Positions 19,326 through 27,715 of a stretch of DNA of 64,000 nucleotides are shown piece after piece (position 1 is the stretch's first letter; every line of letters starts with the position of its first letter). A model generated the notes under the pieces. The model was not told the origin of the DNA. It did no database searches and worked only from the letters and a program-made list of their open reading frames with translations. The stretch lies in assembly GCF_001428895.1 (NCBI RefSeq), contig NZ_LMJA01000002.1, forward strand, positions 62,001-126,000, in the 5' to 3' direction. The stretch comes from Mycobacterium sp. Root265 (GTDB lineage: Bacteria; Actinomycetota; Actinomycetes; Mycobacteriales; Mycobacteriaceae). The position numbers and the translations under genes are program-made.

Positions 19326-20527
19326 TCGGTCTTGTCGGCCGCAGGCTCGGTCGCAGCTGGTACCGGTTGCGGGGTGTGGCGACGGGCGCGGGCCCGGGCG
19401 ATGAGTTGTCTCAGCTTGCTGGGTTCATCGGGTTCGTCTTCCAGGGCCTCGGTACCCATGTCCATCGGGACACCCTTGTAGACCCACAGGTAGACGCTGA
19501 TCGTGGTGACGATGACGATCATCACCACCGGGCCGATCACGATGCCGAGGAAGCCGAACATGCTGATCCCGGCGAACACCGACAGCAGCATCAGCGCGGA
19601 GTCGAGCTTGGCCTCCTTGGGCACCAGGATCGGGCGCAGCACATTGTCGATGTTGGTGACCACGATGAGGTGGAAGACGATGACGAAGATGCCGCCGATG
19701 ACATTGCCGAACAGCGCCAGCCCGATGCCGAACGGGATGGTGACGATGCCGCCGCCGAGAGGGATCACCGACAGCGCCGACAACAGGATCGCGAAGATGA
19801 AGAACCCGTCGTGGAAACCGGCGATGTAGATCGAGATGGCGCCGGCGATGCCCTGGGCCAGTGCGATGACGAACTGCCCGCGCACGGTGCCGCGGACCAT
19901 GGCCGCCATCTTGGCCAGGTACAGGTCGGTGGCCTCCTCGCCCAGCGGGTTGAGCCGGCGGATCAGCATCCGCAGGTCATCGCCGTTGACCAACATCGAG
20001 ATGAACACGTACAGGAAGATGATGGCGGCGGTCAGCCCGCCGAACAGCCCGCCGGCCGCGCCCTGCAGGAACGTCAGACCCCATTCGCCGGCCCGCTGGG
20101 CGAACGTCACCACCCAGTGCTGCAATTGATCGGGGGTGATGTCGGTGCTCTTCAGGAACGGCACCCGGTCGAGCAGCCCGTTGACCACCCGCAGGGATCG
20201 GTCCCCGAGGGTGCTCAGATCGGTCTGGCCCACCCAGTCGGCGACGCTGCGCACCATGTTGGTGATCTGGACGACACCGATGGCCACCGCACCGCTGATC
20301 GGGATGATCACGATGGCCAGGGCCGCGAACAGGGTCAGGGTGGCCGACAGCCCGGAGCTGAACCGCTTGCGCAGCCGCTCGTAGAGCGGGTCGAACAGGT
20401 AGGCCACCACCGCCGCTACGACGATCAGGATGAAGAAGCCGCGCAGGAAGTAGGCGCCGAACAGGATCGCGATGACGGTCGCGATCGCCAGAGCCCGCTT
20501 CTGGCTGAGGGTGAACTCCGTTTTCAC
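19322..20527 (-). CDS. AI-2E/UPF0118 family permease (Rv1101c type)
   Basis: A 401-residue polytopic membrane protein. Paired helices at the N-terminus (residues 10-45), a central soluble stretch (about 100-160), then a C-terminal bundle with I-P-L-G-G-G-I-V-T-I-P and the family-typical G-P-V-V-M-I near residue 340. The last 45 residues are charged and cytosolic. UPF0118 proteins include TqsA (AI-2 export) and Na+/H+ antiporters; the substrate in mycobacteria is not known. It matches Rv1101c by position. The start is ATG 20527 in a short spacer after the SDR gene stop. Confidence 0.9.
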   Translation of the reverse strand: MKTEFTLSQKRALAIATVIAILFGAYFLRGFFILIVVAAVVAYLFDPLYERLRKRFSSGLSATLTLFAALAIVIIPISGAVAIGVVQITNMVRSVADWVGQTDLSTLGDRSLRVVNGLLDRVPFLKSTDITPDQLQHWVVTFAQRAGEWGLTFLQGAAGGLFGGLTAAIIFLYVFISMLVNGDDLRMLIRRLNPLGEEATDLYLAKMAAMVRGTVRGQFVIALAQGIAGAISIYIAGFHDGFFIFAILLSALSVIPLGGGIVTIPFGIGLALFGNVIGGIFVIVFHLIVVTNIDNVLRPILVPKEAKLDSALMLLSVFAGISMFGFLGIVIGPVVMIVIVTTISVYLWVYKGVPMDMGTEALEDEPDEPSKLRQLIARARARRHTPQPVPAATEPAADKTD

Positions 20528-20548
20528 GGCTCTATTTGACAGGTTCGG

Positions 20549-21346
20549 TCACTGTTGCGCGAGCTTCATGATGTGCCCGAGCAGATCCGGGTACCGCTTC
20601 ATGTGCGATCCACCGTTCAGATCGAGCACCTCACCGGTCAGCCAGGACGCCTTCGTGAGGAACACGACGGCCTCGGCGATGTCCTCGGGAGTGCCTGCCC
20701 GGCCCAGCGGCGTGTTCTCCACGTACTCCTCGACGACGCCGGGCACCAGGGCCGCGCCCTCGGTCAGCGGGGTGTGCACGAAGCCGGGGGCGACGGCGTT
20801 GACCCGGATTCCGCGCGGCGCCAACTCCAGTGCTGCGACCTGGGTGAGCATCGACAGTCCGGCCTTGGCGGAGCAGTAGGCGCTCATACCCGCGGCGGGC
20901 TGACGGCCGTTCAGGGAGGAGATGGAAACCAGTGCGCCGCCGTCGTTCAGATGCCGGCCGGCGTATTTGGCGACGATGAACGCACCGTTGAGGCAGACGT
21001 CGATGACCGCCCGGAAGTCCTCGACGGCGAGGTCGACGATGAGCCCGATGTTGGAGAAGCCGGCACAGCTCACCACCGCATCCACGACACCGACGCCATC
21101 GAAAAGCCTTGCCACCGAAGCTTCGTCGACGACATCGACCGCGGCACCCGAGTGCGGGGCACCGAGTTCGGCGGCCCGGGCCTGCGCTCCGTCGACGTTG
21201 CGGTCGGCCACGACGACGCGGTAACCCTCGGCGGCCAGCGCCTGCGCGGAGGCCCAGCCGATACCGGAGGCCCCGCCGATCACCACGGCTACTTTGCCCG
21301 TCGCCCCGGAAGCCGGTTTTCCCGCCACCGAACCTGCCTCCGTCAT
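20549..21346 (-). CDS. SDR-family NAD(P) oxidoreductase
   Basis: A 265-residue classical short-chain dehydrogenase. The cofactor motif G-G-A-S-G-I-G lies near residue 27, the acidic residue after strand beta-2 (V-V-A-D-R-N) favours NAD(H), and the catalytic set is S-I-S-S-L-N-G with Y-C-S-A-K (Tyr and Lys). The C-terminal L-N-G-G-S-H is typical. The substrate is unknown, probably an alcohol or steroid-like intermediate. The start is ATG 21346, overlapping the stop of the upstream epimerase gene (ATGA), so the two are translationally coupled in an operon with the P450 gene above them. Confidence 0.9.
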   Translation of the reverse strand: MTEAGSVAGKPASGATGKVAVVIGGASGIGWASAQALAAEGYRVVVADRNVDGAQARAAELGAPHSGAAVDVVDEASVARLFDGVGVVDAVVSCAGFSNIGLIVDLAVEDFRAVIDVCLNGAFIVAKYAGRHLNDGGALVSISSLNGRQPAAGMSAYCSAKAGLSMLTQVAALELAPRGIRVNAVAPGFVHTPLTEGAALVPGVVEEYVENTPLGRAGTPEDIAEAVVFLTKASWLTGEVLDLNGGSHMKRYPDLLGHIMKLAQQ

Positions 21347-22410
21347 GCGTGAACCTCCGGTCGTGGGTCGCCCCATTTGTCGGCGATCGCCTTCCACGGG
21401 TCCGCATAGCGCAGGCCCGTGCCGTGATATGCCGTTCGCCGCTTGAGGATCTGCTTGGCCAGCGGCGCGACGACGCGCAGCAGGGGTCGCTTGATGCCGG
21501 CGTTCTCTGCGGTCTCGATCAACATGTCGGGCCACGAATAATGCTGGAAGCCAAGAACTTCCTGGGCCCTGGTGGTGTCCATCCAGTCGGTGTTGAACCA
21601 GCTGTCGTCGTTCTTCGGGTCGCCCTTGAGCCCGGTGGGCAGTCCGCCCACCAGCCCCAGGGCGGCGGCCATCGCGGGGGCCACGTCGCCCTGCAACAAG
21701 CGGTGGGTGGCGTCGTCACCGCCGATCAGCAACGTCTCACCCAGTGCGTCGGCGGTGGTGGCCGCCGCGAAGGCGCTCGCCACGTCGCGCACGTCGACGG
21801 TCTGCAGCCGGCCGTCGGTGGGCAGCATGCCCTCGAAGTAGAAGTTGTCGATCTTCATGTACGAGCCGGGGTTGGCGGTCAGCACTCCACCCAGCCGCAG
21901 GATGACCCAGTCCAACGCGGAGGTCCGCACGATCTTCTCGGCCTTGACCTTGTGGTCGCCGTAGATGTCGGCGGGGTTGACCGGGGTGTCCGCGGTGAGC
22001 ACGCCCTCGACCGTGTGCGGGTTCCGGGAGCCGTAGACGGCAATGCTGGAAGCAAGCACGAACCGTGGTGGCGTGGACAGTTTTTCGGAAGCGCGCACCA
22101 GGCTGGCGGTGGCATCGACGTTGACGCGTTCCGCGAGCCCGCGGCGCTGGTAGATGAACGGCGGAATGATCGCCGCGAGATGGATGATCGACGCCGGCGC
22201 CACTTCGTCGACGAGCCCGCCGACCGCGGTGGGGTCGGTGAGATCGGCCCAGCGCACCGTGACGCCGACCGGCAGGGACTCGGCCGCCTTCCGGTTGGCC
22301 GGGACGTCCAGGTCGGTGGCGATCACGCGCCGTCCGTCGGCGGCGAGGCGGTGCACGGTTGCCGAACCGACCAGCCCGAAGGCTCCGGTCACCAACACGG
22401 TTTCGGTCAT
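21343..22410 (-). CDS. NAD-dependent epimerase/dehydratase-family protein
   Basis: A 355-residue extended SDR. The Rossmann motif V-T-G-A-F-G-L-V-G is at residues 7-15, with a D-L-D-V strand end, the active-site S-S near residue 122 and Y-G-D-H-K (Y-x-x-x-K) near residue 152. The length and C-terminal part fit sugar or steroid epimerase/dehydrogenases; the substrate is unknown. The start is ATG 22410 because GGAG lies five bases upstream; a GTG 12 codons earlier lacks such a site. It lies 60 bases after the P450 gene in the same direction and overlaps the next SDR gene, which suggests a three-gene catabolic operon. Confidence 0.85.
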   Translation of the reverse strand: MTETVLVTGAFGLVGSATVHRLAADGRRVIATDLDVPANRKAAESLPVGVTVRWADLTDPTAVGGLVDEVAPASIIHLAAIIPPFIYQRRGLAERVNVDATASLVRASEKLSTPPRFVLASSIAVYGSRNPHTVEGVLTADTPVNPADIYGDHKVKAEKIVRTSALDWVILRLGGVLTANPGSYMKIDNFYFEGMLPTDGRLQTVDVRDVASAFAAATTADALGETLLIGGDDATHRLLQGDVAPAMAAALGLVGGLPTGLKGDPKNDDSWFNTDWMDTTRAQEVLGFQHYSWPDMLIETAENAGIKRPLLRVVAPLAKQILKRRTAYHGTGLRYADPWKAIADKWGDPRPEVHA

Positions 22411-22470
22411 CGGAACTCCATCAGCCGGGGGCGGAACGTCTGTCACAGTAGCGAACGGAGCCTCCGTTGC

Positions 22471-23652
22471 TTAGTACATCTTCAGATCCAACCGAGCGGG
22501 TCGGCGAACAAGCACGCTGGGCAGCCATTCCGGCTCTCGCGGGGCCTGCACCCAGGTGGTGTGTTCCAGGAGGCTGCCGAGGACGACGCGTGCTTCCATG
22601 CGGGCCAGTGCGGCGCCGACACAGAAGTGCAGCCCCTTCCCGAATCCCAGGTGGGTCCGCGCGGCGCTGCGGTCGATCCGGAACTCGTTGGGGGACTCGA
22701 ACTGTCGCGGGTCACGATTGGCCGCACCCCACAGCAGTAGTAGGCGCTGGCCGGCTCGCAGTTCCGTCCCGGCAAGGGTGCAGTCCTTCGCGATGTGTCG
22801 GTAGTGGCCGCGGAACGGTGATTCGTAGCGCAATACCTCGTTGATGAAGGCGTCCAGCGTCTCGGGCCGGTCGCGAAGCTGACGCTGCACATCGGGCCGG
22901 GTGCCCAGCAGCCACGCCGCACTGCCCAGCAATGAGGCCGTCGACTCGGCGCCCGCGGCGACGAGCTGGATCAGGATGAAGCCCGCGGTGGTCGGATCCA
23001 GGCCGGGGGTCGTGGCCAGCCTGCCCATCAGGTTGTCTCCGGGATGCGTTGCCGCGGTGTCGAATCGATCGATCAGATAGGCGCCCAGCTCCAACGCGGC
23101 CAGTGCCGCTGCTTCCAGCTGGTCGGCTTCGACCAGTCCGTCCATGAGTTGGGTGCTGGCGTAAGCCCGCCGCACCAGGTCATCGACATCCGCATCGGGT
23201 AGTCCAAGCAGATGAGCGACCACCATCATGGGTAACCGGTTGGCGACCGATGACATCCACTCCAGGTCGCCGGCGGTCCACAGTTCGTCGAAGGCACCAC
23301 TGATCACCGGTTGCAGTGACGGCAGCCGTTTGGCGGCGAGCTCGAGCAACACCGGTTTGCGGTGGGCCGCGTGGACAGGATCATCGGCGGTGGCAAGCAC
23401 GTGGGACACGCCGCCGAGACCCTCCATCTGGAACGGCGAGACGGTGCCGTCCGGCCGGTACACCATGGTGGCGGTGAGGTTCGACGAGAAGTCCTCCGGG
23501 CGGGCAGTCGCCTCGACGACGGTGTCCCAGGTCGATACCACGAAGAAGTCGCTGTCACCGACCTGCTGCACGGGGTCGGCGCGCAGCCGATCGTAGAGCG
23601 GATACGGGTCGGTCAGGGCGGACTGTGAGAAAAAGTCCTGCGCGGCAATCAC
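22471..23652 (-). CDS. Cytochrome P450 (chromosomal copy)
   Basis: A 393-residue soluble bacterial P450. The oxygen-binding I-helix motif A-G-A-E-S-T is near residue 234, the E-x-x-R is in N-E-V-L-R-Y near residue 277, and the heme loop F-G-K-G-L-H-F-C-V-G places the thiolate ligand at about Cys344. The N-terminus starts with the usual D-P-Y-P-L-Y-D-R-L, so length is normal. It needs ferredoxin and reductase partners, not encoded nearby. The start is GTG 23652. The gene diverges from a TetR regulator 165 bases away and leads an operon with an epimerase and an SDR, suggesting inducible oxidation of a lipid, terpene or steroid-like compound. Confidence 0.94.
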   Translation of the reverse strand: MIAAQDFFSQSALTDPYPLYDRLRADPVQQVGDSDFFVVSTWDTVVEATARPEDFSSNLTATMVYRPDGTVSPFQMEGLGGVSHVLATADDPVHAAHRKPVLLELAAKRLPSLQPVISGAFDELWTAGDLEWMSSVANRLPMMVVAHLLGLPDADVDDLVRRAYASTQLMDGLVEADQLEAAALAALELGAYLIDRFDTAATHPGDNLMGRLATTPGLDPTTAGFILIQLVAAGAESTASLLGSAAWLLGTRPDVQRQLRDRPETLDAFINEVLRYESPFRGHYRHIAKDCTLAGTELRAGQRLLLLWGAANRDPRQFESPNEFRIDRSAARTHLGFGKGLHFCVGAALARMEARVVLGSLLEHTTWVQAPREPEWLPSVLVRRPARLDLKMY

Positions 23653-23791
23653 TTTGCCAGCATCGGGCGCGCGCCGGATGGCGTCAACAGGGTCGGACGA
23701 AGTCGATACTGGGCATCGCAGAACCGCCGTTGGGGTCGTCTCATGCGGTGCTGCTGACCTGCGACCACCGTGAGAAAGTGCAAGATATTCG

Positions 23792-23804
23792 TCTCAAGCT
23801 GAGA
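23792..23804. promoter_or_regulatory. Candidate TetR operator, TCTCA-AGC-TGAGA
   Basis: A perfect 5-bp inverted repeat with a 3-base centre, 13 bases before the TetR ATG, in the spacer between the divergent TetR and P450 genes. The placement would let the regulator control itself and possibly the P450 operon. The element-borne TetR/P450 spacer has a related TCTC/GAGA dyad at 45679-45693. Confidence 0.35.
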
Positions 23805-23817
23805 TACTCACCTCGAT

Positions 23818-24372
23818 ATGTCTCCACGTGGTCAGGACTGGTTGGTGGGCGGTGACCGCCGCACGGTGGCGGCCGAACGCATCTACGCGGCTGCCGCCGA
23901 CATGATGGCGCGCAGTGGCTTCGCCGATATCGACATCGACGACCTCGCCGCTGTCGTGCACTGCTCCCGGGCCACGGTGTACCGGCACGCAGGTACCAAG
24001 GCGCAGATCCGAGACGCCGTGCTGGCCCGGTCGGCGGCGAAGATCGTCGATACGGTCCGCGCGGCTGTCGCAGGCCGGACTGGATCCGACCGGGTGCAGA
24101 CGGCGATCTTCGTTGCTCTCGACGAGATACGTGCCGACCCGTTGGCGGCGACGGTGGTCGGGGCACCAGGTGCGCGATCGCTCACGGCGTCGGACGCGGT
24201 GATGGGTTTTGCCGCCGAATTCGCCGGCATCGCCGATGACGATCCGGAGGCTGCGGGATGGATCGTGCGGGTGGTGCTGGCACTGCTGTTCTGGCCGGTG
24301 TCCGATGCTGCGACCGAAAAGCGTTTCGTGCGACGGTTTGTGGCGCCGGCGTTCGGTGAGTCGTCGACCTGA
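23818..24372 (+). CDS. TetR-family regulator of the chromosomal P450 operon
   Basis: A 184-residue TetR protein. The N-terminal HTH is at about residues 18-64, with I-D-D-L-A-A-V-V-H-C-S-R-A-T-V-Y-R-H-A-G as recognition region. The ligand domain ends with a distinctive W-I-V-R-V-V-L-A-L-L-F-W-P motif. A regulator of the same subfamily, also 184 residues, is encoded beside the P450 in the mobile element at 45.1-45.6 kb (shared T-V/I-Y-R-x-A-G-x-K-A and F-W/Y-W-P regions). It is probably a repressor of the divergent P450 operon and of itself. The ligand is unknown. The start is ATG 23818. Confidence 0.9.
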   Translation: MSPRGQDWLVGGDRRTVAAERIYAAAADMMARSGFADIDIDDLAAVVHCSRATVYRHAGTKAQIRDAVLARSAAKIVDTVRAAVAGRTGSDRVQTAIFVALDEIRADPLAATVVGAPGARSLTASDAVMGFAAEFAGIADDDPEAAGWIVRVVLALLFWPVSDAATEKRFVRRFVAPAFGESST

Positions 24373-24440
24373 GCGGCTGCGTTGTCATCCGTTCGGATGA
24401 ATGTGGTCCCTGCGTGCTGGCCTGATGGTCAAAATTGACG

Positions 24441-24454
24441 GAAATTATAATTTC
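24441..24454. promoter_or_regulatory. AT-rich 14-bp perfect palindrome overlapping a TATAAT hexamer
   Basis: GAAATTATAATTTC is an exact palindrome in a GC-rich genome and contains TATAAT at 24446-24451. It lies 108 bases upstream of the PE-PPE protein start. It could be a promoter -10 with an overlapping operator for that gene. No well-spaced -35 is obvious (TTGACG at 24435 is too close). Confidence 0.4.
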
Positions 24455-24561
24455 TCGCTGCGCCCTCTTTGCTGATGACGTAGTTTCACGCTATCTGCAG
24501 TCATCAGTGACATGGCGCAAACCCGTCAGCGGTTTGCCTGTTTCCGTCTGCAAGTAGGGGG

Positions 24562-25926
24562 ATGGCCATGCTGCCACGTCGAGACACCGCACGCTGGCGT
24601 GGGACGCTCGCCGTACTGAGCGCAGCGGTGGTGCTGGTCGCCGCACCCTCGGCCTATGCCGGGCAGAGCCGCATCGGCATCAACGGCGCGCGCCCCAGCG
24701 ATCTCCCAGGCGTTTCCGACGTCCTCGGTGATGCCGGTTTCACCCAGGACGGGTGGTTGCATCACGCCTCGAACGTCGGGAGCAATTGGCTGCCCGGTAT
24801 GACACCGGTGCCGCTGAACTATCCGGCGCAGCTGGGGCCGCTGTGGGGTACCGCCGCGTTGTCGGGCGACCGGTCGCTGGCCGCGGGCCAGGCCGCGCTG
24901 CACACCGCGATTCTGGCGGAACTGGCAAAGGGCAACACGGTTTCGGTCGCCGGGCTGAGCCTGGGCACCATGGTCATCGACCGGGAGATCGCCCATCTGC
25001 AAGGACTTTCGGAGTCCGAGGCACCTCCCAGGGGGAGCGTCACCTTCTACGTCTTCGGCGGCGAGTCCCGCGGCTTCGGGCAGATGTACGCGCGGGGCGT
25101 GACCGTTCCGCTCATCGGTGTCACGTTCCACACCGTGCCGGACAGTCGCTACGACACGGTGGTGGTGTACGGGCAGTGGGACGGCTGGGCGGCTCCGCCG
25201 GACCGCCCGTGGAACGCACTCGCCGTCATCAACGCCGTCATGGGCGCGCTGTACACGGTCAACGGGTCCAATGATCATTCCCGGGCCGCGATGAGTGACC
25301 TGGATGATGCGGTACTGGTATCGGATGTCACCAATACGCTCGGCGGACGCGTCACGACCTACATGATCCCGGAGGCGAGCCTGCCCATCACCCGCCCGTT
25401 GCGCCAACTCGGCGTGCCCGGTGCGATCGTGGACCGACTCAACGAGTTGTTGCTCCCGTGGATCAGGGCGGGTTACTCGGGCCTGACCCCGGGGCTGGGG
25501 CTGCGTTTCGACAACGGCCGCTTACTGTGGACGGCACCACCGGCGCCGGCGATAGCGGCGCCGGTTACGGGACCGTCGGCGCTGATGACGGCCGACACCA
25601 ACGATTCACGTGCCGACCGCCCGACACCTCTGCGGGAAAGTTTCGACGTGGCATCGCAGGATGTTCCGGACGTGCCGCGAGCCGAGGACGACGATCTGAT
25701 CGAGGATGATCCGCCGACAGAGCAGTCGTTCCGGCGGGAGCTGGCCGATCTCGACGACACTCCCAGGGAAGATTCGGGGTCCGTCGGCGATCTGGACGAG
25801 CCCACGTCGCCGGCATCACCCAAGAATGACGTCGATGCCGAGACGGCGGAAGACGTCGAGAATCAGCAGGATTCGCCAGTTGCCGACGAGAAGCCGGCGG
25901 ATCCTCCCGCCGACGCCGCGGCGTAG
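24562..25926 (+). CDS. Secreted PE-PPE domain serine hydrolase with acidic tail
   Basis: A 454-residue exported protein. Residues 1-33 form a signal peptide (R-R near the start, a hydrophobic core, likely cleavage after A-Y-A). Residues 35-330 form an alpha/beta hydrolase of the PE-PPE type, with the nucleophile elbow G-L-S-L-G at Ser133, a D near the S-R-Y-D strand and a later H-S. The last 115 residues are acidic and disordered, rich in D, E, P. The PE-PPE domain is known as an esterase/hydrolase in mycobacterial PE and PPE proteins; here it has no PE or PPE leader and relies on a Sec-type signal. The natural substrate is unknown. The start is ATG 24562 (GTAGGGGG upstream), with a second Met two codons later. 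Confidence 0.85.
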   Translation: MAMLPRRDTARWRGTLAVLSAAVVLVAAPSAYAGQSRIGINGARPSDLPGVSDVLGDAGFTQDGWLHHASNVGSNWLPGMTPVPLNYPAQLGPLWGTAALSGDRSLAAGQAALHTAILAELAKGNTVSVAGLSLGTMVIDREIAHLQGLSESEAPPRGSVTFYVFGGESRGFGQMYARGVTVPLIGVTFHTVPDSRYDTVVVYGQWDGWAAPPDRPWNALAVINAVMGALYTVNGSNDHSRAAMSDLDDAVLVSDVTNTLGGRVTTYMIPEASLPITRPLRQLGVPGAIVDRLNELLLPWIRAGYSGLTPGLGLRFDNGRLLWTAPPAPAIAAPVTGPSALMTADTNDSRADRPTPLRESFDVASQDVPDVPRAEDDDLIEDDPPTEQSFRRELADLDDTPREDSGSVGDLDEPTSPASPKNDVDAETAEDVENQQDSPVADEKPADPPADAAA

Positions 25927-25927
25927 G

Positions 25928-26809
25928 TCAACTCTTGACGCAGCGAAACCCGATGTGGCTCATCCCGGTATCGACCATCTGCGGTCGCCGCGCGGCCGGT
26001 CGGTACCGCATGCAGTAGCTGTCCGCGCACAGGAAGGACCCGCCCTTGATCACCTTGCGGGGAATCTTGAACTGCGGCTGGTCAGGATCGTAACTGTCGG
26101 TGGCGCAGCAGGATCCGGTAGCCCGGTCCTCGCCGTACCAGTCGGTGGTCCATTCCCACACGTTGCCGGCCATGTCGAAGAGGCCGTATCCGTTGGGCTC
26201 GAAGCTGCCGACGGGCTGGGCGGTGCCGTAGCCGGACTCCGGCAGGTAGGGAAATTCGCCGTGCCAGTAGTTCGCCCTGCGCTCACCGGGTCTCTCCGGA
26301 TCGTCACCCCAGGTGTAGGCGGCGCCGGTCAGACCGCCGCGGGCGGCGGTCTCCCATTGGGCCTCGGTGGGCAACGCGAGCCCAGCCCAGTCGGCGTAGC
26401 TCTGGGCGTCCTCGAACGCGATGTGCACCACCGGGTGCCGGTCGCGGCCGGTGAGCGATGAGCGGGGACCGCGTGGATGGTTCCAACAGGCACCGGGCGT
26501 CCACACCCACCATTGGCTGAGGTGCCGCAGATCCACCGGCCCCGCAGTGCGCCGGAACACCATCGAGCCGGGCACCAGGTTCTCCGCGGGTGCGCCGGGG
26601 TAGTCGGTGGGGTCGACCGGCCGTTCGGCGACGGTGCGGTAACCCGTGGCCTCGACGAACTCGGCGAACGCGGTATTGGTCACCTGGTGGCGCTGGATCC
26701 AGAACCCGTCCACGGTCACCTCACGTGCCGGTGCCTCCTCCGGATAGTGCGCGTCGGAGCCGAGTGTCGTTGTCTGCGGCTCGATCCAGACCAGATCGTT
26801 GTCAGTCAC
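25928..26809 (-). CDS. Formylglycine-generating enzyme (sulfatase-modifying factor)
   Basis: A 293-residue FGE-sulfatase domain protein that converts the active-site Cys of sulfatases to formylglycine using O2 and copper. The two active-site cysteines are in F-L-C-A-D-S-Y-C-M-R-Y-R, about Cys261 and Cys266, followed by the family A-A-R. Further signatures are P-T-E-A-Q-W-E-T-A-A-R-G-G near residue 150 and D-M-A-G-N-V-W-E-W-T near residue 215. The start is GTG 26809, overlapping the upstream HAD gene by eight bases. It is the last gene of a four-gene operon with two sulfatases carrying a C-x-A-x-R site, which are its obvious clients. Confidence 0.93.
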   Translation of the reverse strand: MTDNDLVWIEPQTTTLGSDAHYPEEAPAREVTVDGFWIQRHQVTNTAFAEFVEATGYRTVAERPVDPTDYPGAPAENLVPGSMVFRRTAGPVDLRHLSQWWVWTPGACWNHPRGPRSSLTGRDRHPVVHIAFEDAQSYADWAGLALPTEAQWETAARGGLTGAAYTWGDDPERPGERRANYWHGEFPYLPESGYGTAQPVGSFEPNGYGLFDMAGNVWEWTTDWYGEDRATGSCCATDSYDPDQPQFKIPRKVIKGGSFLCADSYCMRYRPAARRPQMVDTGMSHIGFRCVKS

Positions 26810-27713
26810 TGAAGATGGTGGACCAATCATCGCGCATGCTGACCACGGTCCACCCGTACTGCTCGGCATGCCCGAGCGCACGCTCGGCCCCCGCGGTGTA
26901 CTCGAACTCGCGCTCGGCATCGTCGTGGAGTACCAGCAGTTTCAGCGACGGCCGGTCCTGGCGGCCGGTGTACATCAACATCTCGTCATCGCCGTTGGAG
27001 TTGCCCGCGGCCAGAATTGGACGGCGCCCGATGCGATTCCAGATGCGCACCGGCTTCTCCGGCCCATCGTCCCAGATGTCGAGCGCCGGTTGCAGCAGCA
27101 GATCGCCGCGCCCGTCGCTACCGACGAACTTCAGCCCCTGCGCGCTGCCGACCACCCGCTCGGGTGGGATGCCATAGATCCGGCTGGTCACCGGGCGCAT
27201 GAAGTCGCGGCCGCCGCCCGAGACGATGTAACAGGTGAAGTCATGGTCCTCCAGGTAGCGCAGCAGTTCCACCATGGGCGCGTACGTGCACTCCAGGTAC
27301 GGTCGGCCCAGGGTGGGGTGCTTGGCTTCGGCGAAGAACGTCCCCACCCCGGCCGCGTGATCCTCGACCTTCACCGAATCGTGCAACGAGAGCACCGCTG
27401 CGGCAAGGGCCTTCAGATCCGAGTCGTCACCCTGATAGTGCTTGGTGATGGCGCCGCCGAACCACTGCAGGTCTCCGTTGTGCGCCGCCAGATACGGCTG
27501 TCCTTCGGCGAGCGACGGATCGGCGGCAACCTTCTCGGCCAGGCGGCGCACGATGAAATCGAGCTGGATGTACATCGGCTTCTCGCACCACAGCGTGCCG
27601 TCGTTGTCGAACACGGCAACCCGCTCGGCGGGGTCGACCTCGCGGGTCACCCGGTCCACGAAGTCGACGATCGCGGACTTCGTGGACCCGTCCTTCCAGG
27701 ACTCCAGGCCCAC
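26802..27713 (-). CDS. HAD-superfamily hydrolase in the sulfatase operon
   Basis: A 303-residue haloacid dehalogenase-like phosphatase. Motif I is D-N-D-G-T-L-W near residue 31 (nucleophile and acid Asp), motif II is in I-V-S-G-G-G near residue 165 and motif IV is G-N-S-N-G-D-D-E-M near residue 238. The architecture is close to SerB-like phosphatases. The substrate is unknown; its coupling to two sulfatases suggests a phosphorylated or sulfated metabolite. The start is GTG 27713, two bases after the upstream sulfatase stop, and its own stop overlaps the FGE start, so translation is coupled on both sides. Confidence 0.87.
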   Translation of the reverse strand: MGLESWKDGSTKSAIVDFVDRVTREVDPAERVAVFDNDGTLWCEKPMYIQLDFIVRRLAEKVAADPSLAEGQPYLAAHNGDLQWFGGAITKHYQGDDSDLKALAAAVLSLHDSVKVEDHAAGVGTFFAEAKHPTLGRPYLECTYAPMVELLRYLEDHDFTCYIVSGGGRDFMRPVTSRIYGIPPERVVGSAQGLKFVGSDGRGDLLLQPALDIWDDGPEKPVRIWNRIGRRPILAAGNSNGDDEMLMYTGRQDRPSLKLLVLHDDAEREFEYTAGAERALGHAEQYGWTVVSMRDDWSTIFSD

Positions 27714-27715
27714 CG

